NCBI GenBank assembly: GCA_964452325.1
Contig: CAYVLB010000046.1
Coordinates: 1-14,094 of the forward strand
Direction: 5' to 3'
DNA length: 14,094 bases
From: JALVCQ01 sp964452325
GTDB taxonomy: Bacteria > Bacteroidota > Bacteroidia > JAADEI01 > JALVCQ01
A model generated the notes under the pieces. That model had not been told where the DNA came from. It worked only from the letters and a program-made list of their open reading frames with translations, and did no database searches. Of the stretch, positions 6,437 to 12,537 are shown piece after piece. Position numbers and translations under genes: made by a program. Positions within the stretch are counted from its first letter, which is position 1; each line of letters opens with the position of its first letter.

Positions 6437-7816
6437 ATGAGCTTTCCATTCGATTTTCTGCGTTACCTTAACCCCTTATGGTATTACCATCTGCCCCCTG
6501 GACGTCCCATTCCCTATTTTGTCGATCCCCATAAAATGTCGGATTTACAAAAAGCAGTTATTGAACTGGATTCTGGCTTCTCCACCCACGAGGTGATGCT
6601 TTTGGACGGTGCATGGCAGGGATGGAATCGTGGGGTCATTGAGACAGATCCAACCAAGGCGTTGGACATTGCTTCCATTCGGCCTTCATTAGAAGACAAT
6701 TATCGTTTCCTTCGAAAGTATTTTGCTCCCGTTTGGTCATGGTACGTACTGGGCATCCGTTTGCTGACCGTGCGTCAGCCCCTTGCCGAAATCCGAGCTT
6801 TTTGGAAGACACGCCATGTCCAACGCATACCTCTTCAATTCCCGTCGTTAGGCCATACGTCCTATACCACCTTCAAAAGTTCGCTCGTAGCGCGTCAGCC
6901 CCTCGTCAGCATCATCATCCCTACTTTGAATCGATATACCTACCTAAAAGACGTTTTGCATGACCTAGAGCATCAAGACTATCCTAACTTCGAAGTGATC
7001 GTGGTGGATCAGTCCGAACCATTCTACCCTGAGTTTTACCGCAACTTCAATCTTAAGATTCATTTGATCCGTCAAAAAGAAAAAGCATTATGGAAGGCAC
7101 GTAATCAGGCAATTCGTAACGCACGCGGAGAATTGATTCTTTTATTTGATGATGACTCCCGAGTGGAAAGCCATTGGATCCGACATCACATTCAATGCAT
7201 CGACTTTTTCAAAGCAGATATTTCCGCGGGGGTGTCAGTCTCCGCGGTAGGTGCACCCGTTCCCCCACACTACTCATTCTTCCGATGGTCCGATCAGCTG
7301 GATACGGGTAATGTGATGATCCGGCGTGCCGTATTTACGCGCATTGGCCTATTTGACCGTCAATTTGAAAGGCAACGCATGGGGGATGGAGAATTTGGGC
7401 TGCGGGCATACCTTCAAGGCTTTTTAAATATTTCTCATCCTTATGCACGACGCCTTCATCTGAAAGTGGGAAAGGGAGGGCTGCGTCAAATGGGCAGTTG
7501 GGATGCCTTTCGCCCGAGCAGTTGGTGGGCACCCCGACCAATACCTAGTGTGCTCTATCTAGCCCGTCGGTATTTTGGAAATCGGGTCGCCTTGTTATTG
7601 TTGTTGCAGAATATCCCGCTTTCGTTAGTCCCTTATCAATGGAAGGGAAGCCGTACGAAACTTGCCTTGGGTATACCCTTCTTGGTATTGTTATTTCCAT
7701 TGGTTGCGTGGCAAGTTATTCGATCATGGCGAATTGCATCTCGTATGCTAAAAGAAGGCCCAAAAATTGAGCCGATTGCATCAGATCCCGCTCCCTCATT
7801 ATCTCCGAATGGTTAA
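6437..7816 (+). CDS. GT2 glycosyltransferase with a long unassigned N-terminal region
   Basis: The product is 459 residues. The GT-A domain starts at about residue 155: VSIIIPTLNRYTYLKDVL (157-174), FEVIVVDQS (185-193), ARNQAIRNARGELILLFDDD (221-240) with the metal-binding DDD at 238-240, then a TGNVMIRRAVF segment (290-300) and GDGEFGLR (316-323), which takes the place of the usual catalytic acidic motif. A hydrophobic stretch at about 407-428 is probably one membrane anchor, followed by a basic-then-proline-rich tail. Residues 1-150 match no domain I recognise; they are rich in Trp, Tyr and Pro and include NYRFLRKYFAPVWSWYVLG (88-106). I chose the ATG at 6437 over an in-frame GTG at 6368 because a strong promoter lies between them. 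It probably modifies a surface glycan; substrate unknown. Confidence 0.88.
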   Translation: MSFPFDFLRYLNPLWYYHLPPGRPIPYFVDPHKMSDLQKAVIELDSGFSTHEVMLLDGAWQGWNRGVIETDPTKALDIASIRPSLEDNYRFLRKYFAPVWSWYVLGIRLLTVRQPLAEIRAFWKTRHVQRIPLQFPSLGHTSYTTFKSSLVARQPLVSIIIPTLNRYTYLKDVLHDLEHQDYPNFEVIVVDQSEPFYPEFYRNFNLKIHLIRQKEKALWKARNQAIRNARGELILLFDDDSRVESHWIRHHIQCIDFFKADISAGVSVSAVGAPVPPHYSFFRWSDQLDTGNVMIRRAVFTRIGLFDRQFERQRMGDGEFGLRAYLQGFLNISHPYARRLHLKVGKGGLRQMGSWDAFRPSSWWAPRPIPSVLYLARRYFGNRVALLLLLQNIPLSLVPYQWKGSRTKLALGIPFLVLLFPLVAWQVIRSWRIASRMLKEGPKIEPIASDPAPSLSPNG

Positions 7817-7821
7817 ATTTG
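7814..7821 (+). promoter_or_regulatory. Candidate -7 element overlapping the GT2 stop codon
   Basis: TAAATTTG fits TAnnTTTG. Its first three bases are the TAA stop codon of the preceding glycosyltransferase gene, and it ends 25 bases before the next ATG. No TTG is present at -33. Confidence 0.42.
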
Positions 7822-7846
7822 TGCTCACTTTTAATCTGATAAAAGC

Positions 7847-8674
7847 ATGAAAAAAGTACTAGTCATTGGGATTTTGACATTATTAACAGGTGGCGTTAGC
7901 ACTATACTATCCAACTCTGCGGGAGCACCTCCAGGCAGAGCAGGAGATAAGGGTACGTCATGTATTGGATGTCATACTGATAATGCGTTAGGTGCCCAAG
8001 GAACGCAGGTTGCTATCGAGCTGTATGATCTTAATAAGAATCCTGTGAATGCGTTAGCTCCCAACACAACATATCTTGTAGAGGTGAGCGTCAGCTCCAA
8101 TGCTGCTTTTAGCACCGGCGGGTTTGAAGTAACTGCTGTGTCCATTGATGCATCCGCAGCGGACCCATCGGTAGGGGCCTTTTCCACCGATAATAGAACA
8201 CAAGCAATATCCCAGGGTAATCGAACATATGTTACTCATACTGCCTATAAGCCTTCGGTGACTAACAATAAGATAACATGGGGCTTTCAATGGACATCAC
8301 CTGCCGCACTCAGTGATGGTGTCCGGTTTTATGCTGCGGGGATTGCCGCTAACGGTGATGGTGCCAATAGTGGTGATTATGTGGCAACAAACACGGCGGA
8401 CTATCAGGCAGTGACTTCGGGCACGGCAGCTGCTCACTTAATTCCTTCCACGATGGGGCATATCTATGTTGATAACATGAAAATCCATGCGCAATGGAAC
8501 GAGCCGATATCATCATGGATGGTGATGAACGCTGGAGGAAAAGTGGTAAGCATGGGTGGTAAAATGTTGGCTGGCCATTATCAACTTGCCCATTCCTTGG
8601 CAAATGGCGTATACCAGGTTGTGGTGCGTAGCAAAGATGGACGGTGGTTTACGCAATCGTTGTTCGTGCCCTAA
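7847..8674 (+). CDS. Secreted protein with one CXXCH motif, choice-of-anchor V-like, with a T9SS-like C-terminal domain
   Basis: The product is 275 residues. A signal peptide (about 1-22 or 26) is followed by SAGAPPGRAGDKGTSCIGCH (24-43). C39-x-x-C42-H43 is a c-type haem attachment motif, and the N-SAGAPPGR-type lead-in resembles Bacteroidota proteins annotated as choice-of-anchor V or reeler-like domain proteins. Residues 52-200 are a beta-rich body. Residues 205-275 look like a type IX secretion sorting domain: GHIYVDNMKI, SWMVMNAGGKVV, LANGVYQVVVRSKDGRWF and a final SLFV. The protein is therefore probably exported to the periplasm and then to the cell surface. Haem binding is inferred only from the motif; one Cys pair could instead form a disulfide. 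No distal Met ligand can be assigned. A -7 box lies 25 bases upstream. The end of the gene overlaps the probable ComF start by 31 bases. Confidence 0.78.
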   Translation: MKKVLVIGILTLLTGGVSTILSNSAGAPPGRAGDKGTSCIGCHTDNALGAQGTQVAIELYDLNKNPVNALAPNTTYLVEVSVSSNAAFSTGGFEVTAVSIDASAADPSVGAFSTDNRTQAISQGNRTYVTHTAYKPSVTNNKITWGFQWTSPAALSDGVRFYAAGIAANGDGANSGDYVATNTADYQAVTSGTAAAHLIPSTMGHIYVDNMKIHAQWNEPISSWMVMNAGGKVVSMGGKMLAGHYQLAHSLANGVYQVVVRSKDGRWFTQSLFVP

Positions 8675-9381
8675 ACACCCTGAGGCATTTAATTGACGGT
8701 GCCCTTCACATCTTATTGCCATCTCACTGCCTTGGATGTGGTAAAGTGTTATGGAAAGATGAGCGGCAGATATGCCTTCACTGTACCCACCAAATGGGGC
8801 AGACTTACTATGAACAAGTGCCCGCTAACAATCCGCTCTACCATCGACTCAGCGGCGTGCTTCCCCTGAACATTGCATATGCCCTTTATGTATATGAAGG
8901 TCCCGTAAAGAATATTATTCATGAGTTAAAGTATGGCGGCCGCCCGATGGCAGCAGAATACTGGGGCAAACAGCTGGGAAGGAAACTTCAGCAAATATGG
9001 GATCCTGCCCAGTATCCTGATGTCGTAATCCCAGTACCACTCCACCCCAAAAAACAATTGCAACGAGGATATAACCAGAGTTTCCACTTAGCTCGAGGGG
9101 TTGGGACCATATTAGACCGTCCCGTCAAACAATGGGTACGTCGACGGCGTTATACTTCAAGCCAAACGCAAATGGATGTTCAGCAACGTTGGGAAAACAT
9201 GCAAAACGCTTTTGAGTGCGTCCATTCTTTTCGACACTCCGTGGATAACCTTCACCTGCTGGTCATCGATGATGTGATTACCACAGGAGCCACCATCACA
9301 GCATGTGCTTTAGCACTACACAAAGCCATACCTTCAATTCGTCTCTCAATTGCTTCATTGGCCACACCTGTAGAAGCCTAA
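8644..9381 (+). CDS. comF: ComF family phosphoribosyltransferase-like protein
   Basis: ComF proteins are cytosolic and are linked to natural DNA uptake in competent bacteria; the exact reaction is unsettled. The product is 245 residues, the usual size. It has an N-terminal zinc ribbon (C29-x2-C32 and C44-x2-C47), a core with VIPVPLHPKKQLQRGYNQS (128-146), and the PRPP-binding loop LLVIDDVITTGATI (205-218). The start is not certain: no ATG fits, and the first upstream candidate after the in-frame TAG at 8629 is GTG 8644, which places it 31 bases inside the preceding gene. The N-terminal residues before LLPSHCLGCGK could be shorter if a rare start is used. The TAA stop doubles as the start of a candidate promoter for the next gene. 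No other competence genes are visible here. Confidence 0.93.
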   Translation: MVYAIVVRALNTLRHLIDGALHILLPSHCLGCGKVLWKDERQICLHCTHQMGQTYYEQVPANNPLYHRLSGVLPLNIAYALYVYEGPVKNIIHELKYGGRPMAAEYWGKQLGRKLQQIWDPAQYPDVVIPVPLHPKKQLQRGYNQSFHLARGVGTILDRPVKQWVRRRRYTSSQTQMDVQQRWENMQNAFECVHSFRHSVDNLHLLVIDDVITTGATITACALALHKAIPSIRLSIASLATPVEA

Positions 9382-9386
9382 CTTTG
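9357..9386 (+). promoter_or_regulatory. Candidate promoter for the beta-helix lipoprotein gene, overlapping the comF stop codon
   Basis: ATTG (9357-9360), an 18-base spacer and TAACTTTG (9379-9386) fit the Bacteroidota consensus. TAA at 9379-9381 is the comF stop codon. The box ends 27 bases before the ATG at 9414. Confidence 0.55.
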
Positions 9387-9413
9387 CATTCCTACGATGG
9401 CTTACTGACTGGC

Positions 9414-10805
9414 ATGTCGTTCCACGCTACTCATCTCCCGAGGTCAACACAGTTATTGGTAGGCACATCGATTATCTTGGGGATGTTTGTGGGGTTTGCT
9501 TGTAGGCCGGTGCAATGGCCAACAGGCAAGGGTCCTCTGGAGGTTGCGGACACACTTTATTTCGACACACTCGTAGCTTTGGTGGATCATCCATACCAGC
9601 ATATGGTCGTACGCAACCTGGGAAGTGAAGCCGTGCACATTCAACGCATTCGCCTATCGGGTGGGCTTGCGTCGCCTTTTCGCATCAACGTGGACGGGTA
9701 TCCTATATCCGAAATCAAAGATTACCGGGTCGATGGCAATGATAGTTTTTGGGTTTTTGCCGAAATCAAAGAAACTTATGTTCCCACGCTGCCCATCGAA
9801 GCAATCACTGATTCTATCGAGTTCTGGGTTGGAACACACAAGTATACAACCATCTTGCGGGGAGTTGTGGTATCTGCCGTGCTCATCGAAGACTCCGTAC
9901 TTGCATGTCATACTCAATGGAAAAGCAATACTTCCATTCTCTTAGGTGGTGATGTGATTGTTAGTCCGGGATGTCAGCTGACCATCGAAGAAGGGGCAAC
10001 AATATTTGCCAAGCCGCGTGCCCGCCTCATTGTTTACGGTGCACTGCGTATCAATGGCTCACCCAGCCGTCAGGTACGCTTTACCGGTACCCGACTGGAT
10101 AATATGCATGGGCCAGCCTATCCCGCAAAACACCAACCGGGCCAATGGGAGGGCATTTTCATTGTGAACCCCTCCGGTGTGGTTCGACTGCAAAACACCA
10201 TTATTGAGAATGGTACGATTGGCCTATATGCCGCTGATGTGGCAGCGCCTTCGTTATGGATGGACAATGTGATCATCCGGCGACATTCGGGCGTTGGGCT
10301 ATGGGCCAAACGAAGTCGTATCGAAGCCTATGATGTGGTACTACAGCAAGCATGTGGATCACTGATGGTACTTGATTCGGGCGGTGATTATCAATGGTAT
10401 CACACAACTGCCATCAATATGGGATGCGGATGGTGCTCCCGCCGTCAAACTGCCAGTTTACAGTTGAGTAACCGAGGAGGAAATGACCTGTCATTTAGGT
10501 TTGTCAACGGCATTGTGTGGGGTGAGCACGAAGATGAAATTAAGGTAGTACAATCAGGTGGGGGACAATGGGATGTGGTGTTTGAATACTCGGCAATTCG
10601 CGATTCTATGGATGGGTTTTCCACTGTCCAGGTATGGAATCATCCGCCGGAATTGGTGGATTTCTGCGGGGAAACACCCATGCCAGATTCCGGAAGTTTT
10701 GTAATGGATCGCGGGCGGGTCCTTGCTCAACCGTCAGCACAATATGATGTGACAGGCAAATGGCGTGGGGATGGGAAACCCGACCTGGGGGCTTATGAGC
10801 GCTAA
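9414..10805 (+). CDS. Lipoprotein with a right-handed beta-helix domain
   Basis: The product is 463 residues. A lipoprotein signal (hydrophobic core about 13-28, then GFAC with lipidation Cys30) anchors it to a membrane. No acidic stretch follows Cys30, so the usual Bacteroidetes surface-export tag is not evident. Residues around 60-165 form an all-beta region. From about 170 on, repeated short strands look like a right-handed parallel beta-helix: GGDVIVSPGCQLTIEEGATI, RLIVYGALRING, PGQWEGIFIV, VVRLQNTIIENGTIGLYAAD, and further turns. It closes with PDLGAYER, a familiar end for this kind of protein. I know similar proteins across Bacteroidota; none has a defined role to my knowledge. The ATG at 9414 is preferred to an in-frame upstream ORF start at 9303 because it alone gives the lipoprotein signal. 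Its stop shares one base with the deacetylase ATG (TAATG). Confidence 0.82.
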   Translation: MSFHATHLPRSTQLLVGTSIILGMFVGFACRPVQWPTGKGPLEVADTLYFDTLVALVDHPYQHMVVRNLGSEAVHIQRIRLSGGLASPFRINVDGYPISEIKDYRVDGNDSFWVFAEIKETYVPTLPIEAITDSIEFWVGTHKYTTILRGVVVSAVLIEDSVLACHTQWKSNTSILLGGDVIVSPGCQLTIEEGATIFAKPRARLIVYGALRINGSPSRQVRFTGTRLDNMHGPAYPAKHQPGQWEGIFIVNPSGVVRLQNTIIENGTIGLYAADVAAPSLWMDNVIIRRHSGVGLWAKRSRIEAYDVVLQQACGSLMVLDSGGDYQWYHTTAINMGCGWCSRRQTASLQLSNRGGNDLSFRFVNGIVWGEHEDEIKVVQSGGGQWDVVFEYSAIRDSMDGFSTVQVWNHPPELVDFCGETPMPDSGSFVMDRGRVLAQPSAQYDVTGKWRGDGKPDLGAYER

Positions 10806-11410
10806 TGATGTTACGTGTCGTAAGAATACCCCATTGGTTACAACGACTATTTCCTCAATGGATATGGACCGGTCATTCCCAATCAATCTACCTCACCTTC
10901 GATGACGGTCCCCATCCTCAATCAACCTTTCGTATCCTTCAATTATTGCAATCTATGGGTTGGCAGGCCACATTTTTTGTTATTGGACGTCATGCCGAAC
11001 GGTTACCCGACCTGATCCACGCCATCCGTGTGGCAGGTATGCAAATGGGTAACCATGGATATGAACATCTCCACGGCTGGAAGACTGCTGTTCCCCAATA
11101 TTTTGCCAATTATCAGCGTGGCAAATTCATTTCAAAAAGCCCGTTGTTTCGTCCCCCCTATGGCAAAATGCCCATTGGAATGGGAAGCAAAATTCGGAAG
11201 GATGGCAGCCAAGTTATCATGTGGACTGTGATGCCCTACGACTTTTCAAATCGTCCAATTTCGCCTAATACCTGGATCAATCAACTATCCGGAGGGGAGA
11301 TTATTGCACTTCATGACTCCCCCCGTGGAGCTGACTATTTCGAAAAAGTTATCTGGCCACTTTCCCAAAAACTACAAATGGAAGGATGGACGCTGGGGTT
11401 GCTGCAATAA
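10805..11410 (+). CDS. Polysaccharide deacetylase family protein (NodB domain, carbohydrate esterase 4)
   Basis: CE4 enzymes remove N-acetyl groups from GlcNAc-containing glycans with a metal ion. The product is 201 residues with all five NodB motifs: TFDDGP (31-36, Asp33 catalytic base and Asp34 metal ligand), an H-x3-H metal site at H84 and H88 (NHGYEH), RPPYG (116-120), a W140-centred MWTVMPYDF, and IIALHDS (166-172) with His170. No signal peptide or membrane segment is visible; the N-terminus reads RIPHWLQRLFPQWIW, similar to the short cytosolic-looking Bacteroidota members of the family. The start overlaps the lipoprotein stop (TAATG); the next codon is also ATG. The gene overlaps the following GT2 gene by 25 bases. 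Known families in this arrangement suggest that the deacetylase acts on the product or acceptor of that GT2, but the substrate is not determined here. Confidence 0.92.
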   Translation: MMLRVVRIPHWLQRLFPQWIWTGHSQSIYLTFDDGPHPQSTFRILQLLQSMGWQATFFVIGRHAERLPDLIHAIRVAGMQMGNHGYEHLHGWKTAVPQYFANYQRGKFISKSPLFRPPYGKMPIGMGSKIRKDGSQVIMWTVMPYDFSNRPISPNTWINQLSGGEIIALHDSPRGADYFEKVIWPLSQKLQMEGWTLGLLQ

Positions 11411-12507
11411 TTGAATGGGCCGTCCGAGGGCTTATCCTTGCCTATACCTGCATCCAAGGATGGTTCTTATGGCGATCTTATCGGAAAAAGCCTTTTCGTT
11501 TTTCGACTCTCTCACATGATCTACTCCCCAAGGTAAGCGTCTTAGTTCCAGCACGCAATGAAGCGCATGTCATCCGCCGCTGCTTATCCTGTCTGGATCA
11601 ATTGGATTATCCTACAGACCGCCTCGAAATCATCATTGGAGACGATCACTCAACCGACGCAACAGCCAAAGTCGTACGTCAATTCATCCAAAACAAAAAG
11701 CACTTTCGACTTATTTCGGTAGGGGCACCTCGTGGCCGGGCCCGAGCCAAAGCAAATGCATTAGCGCACTTGATTGCATCCGCAACAGGTGAATATTACT
11801 TCATCACCGATGCAGATATGTGTGTCCCCTCCACTTGGATCCATGCCCTCCTCCAACCCCTGATTGAAAGTCCCCAAATAGGTATGGTAAGTGGTGTCAC
11901 CCTTATCGAAGGGCGTACATGTCGTAGCCAATGGCAATCGCTGGAATGGCTTTACTTCTTGTCGCTATTACGATTTTTACCAGATACCGATATTACCGCC
12001 ATTGGCAATAACATGGCCATTCGAAAAGCCGCCTACGAATCGGTCGGCGGTTACGAACACCTTCCATTCTCGGTAACCGAAGACCTCACACTGTATCATG
12101 CCTGTCGGCGCCGAGGTTGGCAACACCAATTTGTGTTTTGCCCGCAATCATTGGGATGGACCCTACCGGTCTTCGGCAAAACATTATGGCGACAACGAAA
12201 ACGATGGCTACAGGGTGTCAAACAGCTCACGCTACGGATTCAAACATTGTTCGCCCTGAAAGCCTTCTTCCCAATAGGTATCATCGGGTGTGCGATGGTT
12301 GCTCCGCTCGAAGCCTTCCTATGGTGGAGTATCAATTATGTCCTCCAACAACTTTATATCGGACGCATCGCATTTCAATTAAATGTAAAGTACCGATGGA
12401 TCTGCCGATGCTCATTTGAATGGTATCAGTACCTATCCAATGCGGTTATGGGGCTACTGTTCTTTATTCCAAGCCCTGTAATCTGGAAAGATCGAAAGTT
12501 GCACTAA
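11386..12507 (+). CDS. Membrane-bound GT2 glycosyltransferase with QxxRW motif
   Basis: The product is 373 residues. An N-terminal membrane segment (about 7-29) is followed by the cytosolic GT-A domain: KVSVLVPARNEAHVIRRCL (49-67), EIIIGDDHSTDAT (81-93), the DxD motif ITDADM (140-145), TEDLTLYHACRRRGW (231-245) as the catalytic-base region, and QRKRWLQG (270-277), the QxxRW acceptor-binding motif typical of processive GT2 enzymes such as NodC, HasA and BcsA. Hydrophobic stretches at about 288-314 and 347-366 are probably C-terminal membrane helices. This suggests synthesis and perhaps transport of a polymer, but shorter Bacteroidota relatives with fewer helices may be non-processive. The ATG at 11386 lies 25 bases inside the deacetylase gene, so the two are coupled. 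The TAA stop starts the TAAATTTG box of the next gene. Confidence 0.9.
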   Translation: MDAGVAAIIEWAVRGLILAYTCIQGWFLWRSYRKKPFRFSTLSHDLLPKVSVLVPARNEAHVIRRCLSCLDQLDYPTDRLEIIIGDDHSTDATAKVVRQFIQNKKHFRLISVGAPRGRARAKANALAHLIASATGEYYFITDADMCVPSTWIHALLQPLIESPQIGMVSGVTLIEGRTCRSQWQSLEWLYFLSLLRFLPDTDITAIGNNMAIRKAAYESVGGYEHLPFSVTEDLTLYHACRRRGWQHQFVFCPQSLGWTLPVFGKTLWRQRKRWLQGVKQLTLRIQTLFALKAFFPIGIIGCAMVAPLEAFLWWSINYVLQQLYIGRIAFQLNVKYRWICRCSFEWYQYLSNAVMGLLFFIPSPVIWKDRKLH

Positions 12508-12512
12508 ATTTG
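12505..12512 (+). promoter_or_regulatory. Candidate -7 element overlapping the membrane GT2 stop codon
   Basis: TAAATTTG fits TAnnTTTG. Its first three bases are the stop codon of the preceding gene. It ends 25 bases before the ATG at 12538. The position of the -33 element reads TCTG rather than TTTG, so the call rests mainly on the -7 box and its recurrence. Confidence 0.42.
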
Positions 12513-12537
12513 TGGCAACTCAAACGCATGGAAGTTC

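Noticed and set aside
6437..12507. Glycan gene cluster for a single surface polysaccharide
   Set aside because: The two GT2 genes are separated by secretion and ComF genes, and no polymerase, flippase or sugar-nucleotide genes are present, so one pathway is not supported.
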